Source: Aquila chrysaetos chrysaetos (Eukaryota > Chordata > Aves > Accipitriformes > Accipitridae). Taken from it: a stretch of 64,000 bases of DNA. The stretch is taken from NCBI RefSeq assembly GCF_900496995.4, contig NC_044010.1:310001-374000 (forward strand). Reading direction: 5' to 3'. The translations under genes were made by a program, and so were the position numbers. Positions 54,483-64,000 of the stretch are shown one piece after another. How positions within the stretch are numbered: position 1 is the first letter of the stretch; each line of letters begins with the position of its first letter. The notes under the pieces were generated by a model that had not been told where the DNA came from, ran no database searches, and worked only from the letters and a program-made list of their open reading frames with translations.

Positions 54483-57400
54483 GTGAGGGGGGCGCGGAGA
54501 GGGAGGGAGGGGAGGCCGTTCCCGGGGCGGCCCGCCCCGCCCTTCTCCGGCGGCGGGCTGAGGGGCCCGGGCGGTCGGTGCCTCCCGCCGCGGCTGAGGG
54601 GCCCGGGCGGTCGGTGCCTCCCGCCGCGGCCTGCCCTTCAGGAGGCGGCTGAAGGGCGGCTCGTCCGGAGGGCTCGTCCCGCCCTGCCTCGGGGTTTTAT
54701 TTTTATTCTCCCCTGTGAGGGGTGCTTCGGTTTCTGCCCCACGTGTGGAAAACCAGGGACGCTCAGGAAGCGTGTCTCGGCCAAAGGGCAGCGCGGCCCG
54801 GCGTGTTTGGGAGTTACTGCGGAACGTTTTGCTTTTAACCAGTTTTGCTGTTTAACGAGTGCAAGGGCCCACTCAGGAGCTTGATCTTTTCCTTATTTAC
54901 CCCTGCTTAGACTCGTGTAGTTGTAATACGAATGCAGTCTTTTCAGTTTTTCCGAGGTCTGAGTTCTCTGGCAGCCTCCAGAAAAGGCTTTTAGGACTAC
55001 CACTAATGTAGCAGGAAAGGATTTATCTGCAGCATTCATTTAATGCCTCCGCTTATCTCCTAGCTGCACGCAGCTCTCTAGACATCTCCTCTGACTGCTA
55101 ATCCATCACTGCTTTTTTACGTTGCAGGTGCTCTGCCGGTACCGGCACATCTGGAACATTGATCTGCGCTTTCGTCCAGCTTTCCTTGGGGGCATAATGC
55201 AAGCAACTGGTAGGCAATATGGGGAGATTGCCTCTGGAGGGAAGTACCTTCTTCACCGGTAGGACACTGGTGGACAAGCTCTTAGTGAGTGTAGAGCCCA
55301 CAGAGCCAGCTTTAAACTAGGTTTTGGCACCAGTAACAAATTAACTACAGGACCGTGGAGGTCAATAGTGACTGAGAAATCAGCCACAAGGGATTTCATA
55401 CTGTTGCGATTACATGGCCACTGTTTGTGGCACATACAGTCTATGCCAAAGTTCATCAGTTCAAAAATACGATAATAATCATTTGACATGGAATGTTTTC
55501 CTAAAAGTTTTCTATTGAGTTCAAACCAGAATTAATTTCTGGAACACTTGCAGTTTGTAATATGCATGAAGGATCTAAGTATGCCATAAAATAGTAATTG
55601 TGGCCTTATGAGAACAAATTAATCACTGAGACTTACAAGTCATAACTCATGAAATTAACAAGTCTCTACATTTGTCTACCCATGTGTTAGTAGTTGTTTA
55701 GCTTAAAAGTCATCTGTCTGAATCAGTATAAATCCCTGCTAGGGCATTTGTACCTTGGTTTAAAACTGATTCTGCTAACTTAAAGGCTTGACATGTGCAA
55801 AACCAAAATAAATCATGTTTAAATCCTAGCGTTATATTTGGAAAAGCTGTGTATGTTTCAGTAAGCCAATATGAAATTTTACTCTTCCTTAGGCACATGT
55901 ATGCCTGAGGTCTAATTTGTCCAGTTCTGTTTTTTCTGGAGTTATTGTAATACAGCTGAAAATCTCAACAGAACTTTTTCCTGAAAGGTAACAAGCCCCC
56001 AGCAATGTTGCCAAAGCGTGCAGAATACATGCTGAAGGATGTAAAACGGATGGCAAAATACTACCAAGTGCCTGTACAAATTTCAAAAGATGACTTCCAG
56101 CGTATTACTGGTACAAGTAAGTAAGAGACTTAGCTTAGCTGGTATCTTTCAACTCTAGCACTTCTGGTTCAAGTTTTCCCTAACAGTAAACGTGAAGATG
56201 CATTCCCTGTCCACAGCCTCTTCCTGTATTTGTGAGCAATATGAAGTCTGTGCATTTTTAACCATACAAGGAATTTCTGGACAAATATGGTTGTGAATGA
56301 TATTAGCATGGAAGATACTGTGAATCAACATAAGCTTTACTGTTTGGGGACTGTTACAGAGAAGATCATACTGTTCTTAGGTAGCACTTGTGCAGACCAT
56401 ATCTGTTCCTGATCCTGTGCCTTGTTTCAGTATGTTTCCGTGTCTCCCCACTAATTCCAGGCAGTCTTGGGGCCATGCGCTTTATCACAGCCATTGATAT
56501 GACACAACCACAATACTTGGAACCCTTATCTAGGGAGTTCTGGATACGTTTTTGGTCAAAGGTCAGTATTTTATGAAGCCAGCTTCTTGATTCTTTCTCT
56601 GTCACCCTTCCTGTCCCACTTTGTTCAAATGTGGAATTCAAGCAAGAGAAAGGAAATATCTTTTAATGAAAAGTCATAGCAGGAAACTTAAGGTCATAGT
56701 GGTTCAGGAGCCATTACAAGAAAAGAGCTAGGTTATAGTCAGCTTAATTTGCTGCCTTTTAGGTGTGTATGGTCAGTCCTATTGAGTGAGTGGATCAGTA
56801 GTTCGTATCAGAAAGCGCTTAATACATTCCTAGATTAGGCGACTTAAAACTTTTTCTGAGGAAATTTCTCTAGCAACTAGTATTGGTTTTATTTCTATTT
56901 TCTTAGAAAACTTGCTTTCAAGTCCAGAGCTGAGCTTTTGTTCTTAAGTACTGACTTAACTTACTTTATTCTCTTACCAGCATGAAGATATCGGTCAGCC
57001 GGAGAATATGTTGGCTGTAAGTGTCTCCTTTTTGTTGGCGCTTCTGCATTTCTGATACAGATTCTTATTGATGGCTTGAGCCAGTAACAGACATGAAGAC
57101 AGCTTAGTCAAATGATCACTTGGAGTTTTGAAAAATTTCAGCTAGAAAAAAGCGGATTTAATTTTCCTAGCAGCTCTGTTTGGAATTTTTATTTTTTTTA
57201 TTTTTTTTTTTTTTTGGTTATGCTCTGAATGACACTCAACCAGAATCTCTTTTTTTGTTAAATTATGTGATGAGATACCCAGGATGGACAATTAATTATC
57301 TGGTAATGCTGTTTTATTAGCAGTAGTGAAAGTATGAACAGTGTCTCCAGAATGCATTGAGGTTTTGCTACTATATGAAATCTTCAGGTGAAATGCAACA

Positions 57401-60400
57401 TTTTGGGGAAGCTGACTTTCCTTGAAGTGATGGAGCGAGGCTTTACCATGAAGTTCAGTGCCGTATTGCCCTTTTACATGCTTAGAAATTGTACTTTTTT
57501 GATGTATTTTCTTTTGCTGTTTAGATTTTATTACAGTAAAAGCTGTAATGGCATGTAAGTTAGTATACCATGAGATCCTCTTTAAGGGTTCTCATTTCTC
57601 CATTATTTTATTTTTTAAGTTCTTGGAATATGAAGAAAAGAGAGGAATTGTCCATGACTAGTTTCTCCTATCCAACATCCCTATTTGAAACCTGAAACTT
57701 GCAGTCTTGCTGTTTCCCCAGTCTAGTCCTTGCACTTCAGCTTCATCTTAGTGTGCATTTTTTACCAGAATTTCAGCAAAGGTTTGCATTTTGCCTTTTC
57801 AAGAGGCAAGATTTGAAGGATATAATTAAACTGTTGTGCGTTAACCCTGGTAGGCAGCTAAGCACCGCACAGGTGCTTGCTCACTTCCCCCCACTGCCCA
57901 GCGGGACAGGAGAAGAGGACAAGAAGAATAAAAGAAAGAAAATTTGTGGGTTGAGATAAAATTGCTTAGTAAGCAAAGGAGAAGTGGAAGAAGAGAGAAA
58001 GAAAACAAAGCAAGTGATGCAAAGACAATCACTCACCACCTCCCATGGATAGACTGATGCCTAGCCAGTTCCCAAGCAAAAGGTGGCTAACCTCCCTAAA
58101 CCCCCTCCTCACTTCTTATGGCTGAGCATGAGGTTATACGTCATGGAGTATCTCTTTGGTTAGTTCGGTTCCTCTGCCTTGTTGTGTCGTCTCCCAACAT
58201 CTTGTGCACCTCCAGTCTGTTCACTGGTGGGGAGGGGAGAGTGAGAAACAGAAGGCCTTGGCACTGAGCAAACACTATTCAGCAATAGCTAAAACATTAG
58301 TGTGTTATCAGCGTTGTTTTGGTCAGAGATCTAAAACAGAACCATAGGAGCTGCTGTGAAGAAATTTAACTCCATCCCAGCCAGGCCCAGTATATAAATA
58401 GATACAGAAAGTCCTCACGTTGTCTCTGAATCTGTCATTATTTAAGTAAAGATAAAGCAAGGACATGCAGAACTTCAGAGAAACAAACTTCATACTCAGA
58501 AAGATCTGTGTAATTTAGTCGCTGGCGGTCTGTGAGTTTCCCCCGATATTCAGCAAGGCAGAGAGGTAGGCATCTCGTTGTTCGCTTGTGTCTGTCTTCA
58601 TTCACCCCTGCAGCAAGTACTAGACTTCAGTCTCTTCTGGAAATATGCCACCCAAAGGTGAGTGAGGGGTCCCAACCCTTTTGTCTGAGTCTTTATAGGT
58701 GAATTTATTTTACACATCAATTAGAAAAATGGAACGTTGTTTACTTGATACAGTTCCTTAATATTTTTTTACTTCTTTCTTTAGTCAGCAGTAACTTCAC
58801 ATAAATTACTATAGAAGCAATGTATAGTCTGAATCCTGTTCCAGTCCACTTAAATACCCCTTCTGCCCTAAAATGGTGAGGACCAGATACTGTGTCTGTG
58901 TAAATATTGCAGTCTAAACACTGGCTACAAAGCGTACACAGCATTTTGTTCTACTCCAGTGCTACACTTCCTTATCTCCTGTTGAAGCAGTCAAAAAGAG
59001 CGCCTAATCTCCCTGATGTGGAAGTAGGAGAAGGTACATAAAAATGTGGATGCTAAATGAAAAAAGTGATTGAGAGAAAGAAAGAAAAAATCATTAACAC
59101 CTGCATGTGCAGGATTACTGGTCTGTGTGCAATACTGTAAGTGTGTTTTAATTTTTTTTTTTTTTTTTTTAAGAAAAAAGGGCATGTCATTCAGGTAGAT
59201 GGCCTGGAAGTTAACATCTTTTGTGAAATACTTTATTAAAATAGGTACTTGTAACGTTGATGTTACCTGATAAACATTGGACCTTTACCTTTGGCCACTT
59301 TATCTCATTCCTGTGTGGCAGAGGCATAGAGGAGGCTAAAAAGATACAGCAATAACACTAGCAACTATTTGACCTCTGTGAGTTACAGTCTCTTTCATGC
59401 AGTATCACATATAGATCCTATGTGGCCACATTTATCATGCAAACTGGTTTTTGTCTTCGTAGGCTTGTACAGTAAGATTTTCAGAACAACAATTTTTTTT
59501 TTTTTTGTAAGTTATCAGATAAGTCATTGGATCAGAGGTTAAACTTAGTATTTATCTTCTTTTTTTTTTTCCCATTTCTTTTTTTTTTTTTTCTCTTTAG
59601 GAACTCCTGAAAAAAAGTGTAGATGTGGGGCTTGGAAGTTTTTCCCTTCTGCTTTCTATCTGAGAGTTGATAAATGGTGAATGGGTTGGGAATGCAGCAA
59701 GACAGTTGTGCAAGAAGTGCTTCAAGGGTATTTTGTAATTTTTTTGATAATAGACCTTGGGTGATAATACTGAAGGTTAAATTAATTAGACTAGAGCAGG
59801 AATTAGAATATTTAGTATTAGAGTACTCTTAATTATATCATCTTTTCTTAGGTTGCTGGACAGGCTGGGCTATCATCAGAGCTCTCCCAGAAGCTACTTG
59901 AAATGATTTCATCCCCTGCAGTGAAGAACCGACTGAAAGAGACAACAGAGGAAGCAATAAAATATGGGGTGAGATGCTTCCAATGCCATTTGGCATCACA
60001 GCTATGCATTCCTTTCCTATTAAGAATACTGGGAAGCAAGGAACAATGAAGGTGATGATTAGAAAGATGTATAGACCATCTCTCTTAGGTAGTCTTTGCT
60101 TTTTGAACACGTGAAAGCTAACTCACTGTTGATGGTAGTTTATCTCATTGTCGTCTGGGAAACCAAGGTTGACCCATTCAGCTCATTCCAGCTGGACAGC
60201 AAGGATGGGGAGCTACAGGACCAGTACTAAGAGATACCATTTATTGCTACCTGACATAAAACTGGATTTATGGAGTTGCTTTTTTTGCTTCTTCAAATGG
60301 GGCACACAGGCTCTGGAGACTCCCCTACTTTCTGATGGCTCCATTAGACTCATCTTTAAGAATGAAGAAGGTGAAAAGAAGGGGAGGAAAAAAAGTCCAA

Positions 60401-61934
60401 GTTACTGCTTTTTATTCCTGAAGATTGATCATGTGTCTGCAAAAATTTCTCATTGTAACATTCTGTTTCCTCTCCATGGTGTCAATAGGCATTTGGGATG
60501 CCTGCTGTTGTGGCACATTTTAATGGAGAACACCATCTCTTTTTTGGCTCTGATCGTTTAGAGCTCCTAGGAAGTGTTATAGGTGAGTGTACCTAATAAC
60601 ATCACTTTTGGTTTCATGCTTTCACCCTCTTGTAATGAAATATGTAATACAGCTAAATAAAACACTCCTAAAGTCTTGCAGATATTAATGTTGGCTGTCC
60701 TTCTCATGGATGAAACTGCTGACCGGAATGTGTCTCAGTACAGTTAAGAGTGACCACAGGTGTAGTCCTTTCCCAAACAAGAAGTAACTTGAGTTCATCC
60801 TCTCTCAGTATGTTTCAAAGCTTTGTGCTCCACATGCCATTCTCAAATTACTACTGAAACTCTTTAGTTTTCAAAATGTTCATATTTAACCTTTTGGTAC
60901 TGGGCATTAGGTCTTGGCTAAGATTAAGACTATGGCTGATACTGCTTCTTTTTTTGTAGTTTTAACATTTTCATTTTATATCTCTTCCTTCTTAATGTGC
61001 TTTTTATTATCACAGCTCCCCAATCCATAACTTGTAATTGCCTAACTACACAACTTTTTAACAGATGTTCATATATTGACCATCCTTCTTTTCATTTTTC
61101 CATTAATAGAATGTGAACTTTAAATTTTTGAAGATAATTGGAATAGGTTGTGATAACTAATAGAACTCAGTCACCTGCTTTTACATGAGTTAGAGGGCAT
61201 TTGACTATTGATCTCAAGATTTGGCTCTTGGGAGAGTTTGTCACTAGAAAGAGTGATGTCCAGAATTAGCTCTGATGCTTTTGTTGAAAAATTTCAGCAG
61301 AAAATCTTAATGTAAATTAAAATTAGTCATAGGCTTAAACAGAAGGGCATTTTTTTGAGGTTTATTTTCTTTTCTGGATGGGTTTCTGATTCTATGACAA
61401 CATTCTTGATGAAAGTGAGAGTGAGGAAGATGAATGCCCAACACCCACTACAGTAGTCACTAATCCTAATTGGAATGTTATGGCCTGATTTCTAGTCTCA
61501 ACTGCAAGGACTTCAACAGGTTTTCCTTTTGTTTCTCTGACTCCCCAGCCTTCCAACCTTTTTTTTCTTCCTTAGCCCCAGCCCCTCAAAAAAGGAGTCC
61601 TAAAAAGAATTGGCTTCACCCTCATGTGGAGTGTCCCAGACCTGCAGAATCCCTCATCTGTGACAGAGGAAAATAATTCTGTACAGCTTCAGTTGTGACT
61701 AGACAGTGAAGGATTTACGGAGCTGGCTGAAGCATGCCAAACAAGATAAAAATCTGTATTCCATCATCAGTAGTTGCCCTTCAAAAGAGGCGTAGGAACA
61801 GTCATCCACTGCAGAAATGTGACTGGCCAATCACTTCTATGTATTAAATTTTAACTTTCTCTTTTGTGCTGGTTTGTCTTACAGGTGAAAAATGGCTGGG
61901 ACCAGTTCCATCAGTTCCAAACCCCAAGATGTGA
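54417..61934 (+). CDS. GSTK1: Glutathione S-transferase kappa 1 (eight-exon gene span)
   Basis: Kappa-class GST, a DsbA-like thioredoxin-fold enzyme of mitochondria and peroxisomes that conjugates glutathione to electrophiles and reduces peroxides. The exons total 675 bases, giving 224 residues (226 in human). Recognisable segments in order are [20 protein letters not shown] with the glutathione-activating Ser in SPYSW, NIDLRFRPAFLGGIMQATGN, KPPAMLPKRAEYM, GSLGAMRFITAID, VKNRLKETTEEAIKYGAFGM, HHLFFGSDRLELLGSVIGEK and WLGPVPSVPNPKM. The C-terminus is PKM rather than the ARL of human, so peroxisomal targeting may differ. The CpG-island promoter suggests broad expression. All splice sites are GT-AG and the frame is intact. 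Confidence 0.96.
54556..54627 (+). repeat. Perfect 36-bp tandem duplication in GSTK1 intron 1
   Basis: Two identical units starting GGCTGAGGGGCCCGGGCGG with period 36, inside the CpG island. It appears recent and noncoding. Confidence 0.93.
55128..55209 (+). CDS. GSTK1: GSTK1 exon 2
   Basis: Acceptor TTACGTTGCAG, donor GTAGGC, phase 0-1. It encodes VLCRYRHIWNIDLRFRPAFL then GGIMQAT, aligning with human ILCRYQNIWNINLQLRPSLI. Confidence 0.95.
55988..56116 (+). CDS. GSTK1: GSTK1 exon 3
   Basis: Acceptor TTTTCCTGAAAG, donor GTAAGT, phase 1-1. It encodes GNKPPAMLPKRAEYMLKDVK then RMAKYYQVPVQISKDDFQRI. The donor overlaps a second GTAAG four bases on; the chosen one keeps the frame into exon 4. 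Confidence 0.93.
56461..56561 (+). CDS. GSTK1: GSTK1 exon 4
   Basis: Acceptor CTAATTCCAG, donor GTCAGT, phase 1-0. It encodes SLGAMRFITAIDMTQPQYLE then PLSREFWIRFWSK, aligning with human SLSAMRFLTAVNLEHPEMLE. Confidence 0.94.
56981..57016 (+). CDS. GSTK1: GSTK1 exon 5
   Basis: 36-base exon, acceptor CTCTTACCAG, donor GTAAGT, phase 0-0, encoding HEDIGQPENMLA (human NEDITEPQSILA). Confidence 0.9.
57832..58392 (-). mobile_element. Solo LTR, avian ERVL-type, antisense in GSTK1 intron 5
   Basis: Reverse complement of the 52,059 family from its 3' end (plus-strand TGTTGTGCGTTAACCCTGG) to its 5' end (ATCCCAGCCAGGCCCAGTA), about 560 bases. It retains the TGGGTTGAGATAAAATTG segment and is diverged from the other copies. 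Confidence 0.88.
59852..59968 (+). CDS. GSTK1: GSTK1 exon 6
   Basis: Acceptor TCTTTTCTTAG, donor GTGAGA, phase 0-0. It encodes VAGQAGLSSELSQKLLEMIS then SPAVKNRLKETTEEAIKYG, strongly matching human KNQLKETTEAACRYG. Confidence 0.95.
60489..60582 (+). CDS. GSTK1: GSTK1 exon 7
   Basis: Acceptor GTGTCAATAG, donor GTGAGT, phase 0-1. It encodes AFGMPAVVAHFNGEHHLFFG then SDRLELLGSVI, aligning with human AFGLPITVAHVDGQTHMLFG. Confidence 0.95.
61885..61934 (+). CDS. GSTK1: GSTK1 exon 8, last coding exon
   Basis: Acceptor TTGTCTTACAG in phase 1. It encodes GEKWLGPVPSVPNPKM and TGA, aligning with human GEKWMGPIPPAVNARL. A 3' UTR follows; ATTAAA at about 62,180 and AATAAA at about 62,905 are possible poly(A) signals. 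Confidence 0.94.
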
Positions 61935-64000
61935 AAAGTCCTGGGGAAATGTATGGGAATGAAAATATATATGTGCATGGTTAATCTTCACTGATCATCT
62001 GAATGTACCCAATTTTATGGAGAGATAGCTTTCTTATCCTTAACAGGTAGCTTTACAGCTCAGTCTCATCTCTAATTACAAAGAAGTTCAAGGTTTGCCA
62101 GTATTACCAGCCTGGTGAGGTCTTTACTAACACAAATGCACTTTTTTTCTTTCAACAGATTAATGAGTAACATGAAAGATTAAACATAAAATACTTAACT
62201 TCTTGCAGATTAAACACGCTTCTTTCCTGATTAGTTCTCTTTCTCTTACACTAAAAGCACGAGGATTAAATTGTTGGTATGGGACTGAGATCTCTGGATT
62301 TCTCCCTAAAAGTGTAAGGATTAAATTGCTATGGGACTGCAGTCTCTGGATTTCTCATATCTTCCTGCTTGTCCTTTAGAAACATACACACATACAGCCT
62401 AAGAGAAGCTGGCCACATTCTCCTTTTATTTTACATCCAAGGTACTACATAGACACTAGAAGCACAGGACAAGGTATTCACACTTCCCTTTACTCTGCAG
62501 TATGGCAATTGGAGGGGACACGAGAGAGAAGAGTGGAGAAGAGAGAGGGACAATTCAAGCCCAAAGAAAGATCTAGGGAACTAATCGAGTAGTTCAAAAG
62601 GAACTGTCCCCCTCCCGGACAGTATTTTATACACCTTGCTCTGCAGTGACTGACATTTGAGACCACCCCACACACATGCATTCTCAGGCACCAACCCCAG
62701 ACCTTGCAGGGGTTTTTAATCAATAGTTTACAGTAATGGCTTTGGAGGACAGTGGTGAATACCATGTAAGGTTAGTTGGTAACTGAACCAGACTCTGGTT
62801 TGCTTCCTCAAGGATGGCCTAATTGCTGCTTGTCCAAAGGTGATTTGCATATCGCTAAGAGGGACTTCCCATCATATAGCCTACAGCAGGAAAGATGGGC
62901 AAACAATAAAAATAAAAATGCACACTGAAATAGTTTGAACCTGGCCCTGTATTGGCTGGAGTAACAAGCTCAAATTAATTTGATTTGTATGAGGCTTGAT
63001 TTCTCAACAATTCCTGGCTGTCTCTGACGCATCACTGAAGGAAGCAGAAGAACTAGCAGCAGCTGGGATTCCATTTTTTGTGTCTTTCTGAACTTTAAGG
63101 TAAAGCATATTCATGCTTGTTCACTTGAACAGCAAATCCTGGAACAAAGCATCAGAAAAAATATCTGTATCTTTCACATTCTTACAGCTGTCAGTGTTGT
63201 GGGAGTATCATTTGTTCTCCCATCCACAATTTTTCCTTCTTACACCTCTTTCAGCTCTTCAGGAAATATCTTATAATTTGAGAACTCCTTCCTCCTTTCC
63301 ACCAGTGTACCCATTAGTCGTTGGCAAATTCAGCCTGGAATTTAAGGAAATCTTTGTGAGATATAAGAGGCTACATTCATTTAGGAGTTACAATGACAGG
63401 GAAGTATCATGTATTTGGATGCCATAGGTTTCTTTGAGTCCCTTGAAGCCATGTTAAGGAAATTTTTTACCATTTCCCCCCTGAAATTTGCTAGTCTCCA
63501 ATCTGTGCTATCAAACTGATTCTGAGATTGTGATAAAAATGGAATGACTGAAGCATCACTTTAATCCAGATAACCCCAGTGGCCTGGGGCCACTGCCATA
63601 GCCAGTACTGTATCAGAAATGGGTAAAATGCACTTTTGTGGAGGTAATGAACTCTGGTGGGAAGGTGGGGAGAATGCAAGGAACATCTTGAAATAATCTC
63701 ATGGTGAAAGCCAGGGTCTTATGAAACTTTGTCCTTTGAACCAGCTTGACTGGAAAAAAAAAAAAAAAGCCTTTGTGACAGAATGTTGTTGATTTGGCAG
63801 ATGGACCAAATGAGATGGATCTTACAAACTGCTGTGTATTTCCCAAATGATCTTAAAGGCCCTTAGACCTATTTGAAATCACTGGAAATGAAATGCTCAA
63901 AGCATTAGGTACTTAAACACTACTGAGATAGATAAGGAAAATCCAAACTCAGGATTCCTGCCATTGCTTATTGCCTGTGATAACCACTAGTAAGTGGTTA
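61935..64000. other. 3' flank of GSTK1, no further gene seen
   Basis: Contains the probable GSTK1 3' UTR, then AT-rich sequence. A near-repeat of GATTAAATTG...GGGACTG(A/C)(G/A)(G/A)TCTCTGG occurs at about 62,266 and 62,319. The A-run at 63,752-63,766 may be a retroposon tail but nothing upstream confirms it. No TMEM139 or CASP2 exon (the next mammalian neighbours) was recognised. Confidence 0.4.

Noticed and set aside
54027-54884. 285-codon open frame through the GSTK1 start region
   Set aside because: It is a CpG-island artefact of low-complexity Pro/Gly/Arg sequence in part, and it reads through the real exon 1 donor into intron 1. The true product begins at 54,417 and splices at 54,482.

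Overview
This is nuclear DNA from a bird, most likely a neoavian species. The evidence is CR1 LINE fragments with the typical avian 3' tail, several avian ERVL-type LTRs, multi-exon genes with GT-AG introns, and one CpG-island promoter. There are no bacterial-style operons, CRISPR arrays or recognisable RNA genes.

Layout. Positions 1-3,400 are intergenic and hold a roughly 950-bp solo LTR. A single-exon bitter taste receptor (TAS2R family, TAS2R40-like) lies at 3,419-4,354. From about 4.4 to 22.2 kb is a long AT-rich gene-poor stretch with only old repeats. From 22.3 to 49.7 kb on the plus strand is a 16-exon gene for a type I membrane receptor of the group B scavenger-receptor cysteine-rich (SRCR) family. 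The predicted 1,086-residue protein has a signal peptide, eight SRCR domains, a short Cys-containing hinge between SRCR7 and SRCR8, a stalk, one membrane span and a tyrosine-rich tail. The tail carries YEEI, YDDV and YDDI motifs like those of ruminant WC1, the gamma-delta T-cell co-receptor. Intron 7 of this gene holds a decayed ERVL-like provirus. Introns 1, 2, 14 and 15 hold LTR pieces, CR1 fragments and a second LTR-like repeat. From 54.4 to 61.9 kb is the eight-exon GSTK1 gene (glutathione S-transferase kappa 1, 224 residues), behind a CpG island and with an antisense solo LTR in intron 5. The last 2 kb shows no clear gene.

Context. TAS2R39/TAS2R40 next to GSTK1 is a conserved mammalian neighbourhood (human 7q34), so the flanks identify the locus. 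The SRCR receptor between them is the unusual part: mammalian CD163/CD163L1/WC1 genes lie elsewhere. The three genes need not act together. They are a chemosensory GPCR, a probable leukocyte surface receptor and a glutathione enzyme.

Exon borders were read by eye from splice sites. For the SRCR gene every internal border is phase 1 and the reading frame stays open from ATG to stop. The first GSTK1 intron is phase 0 and its exons match the known kappa-class protein.
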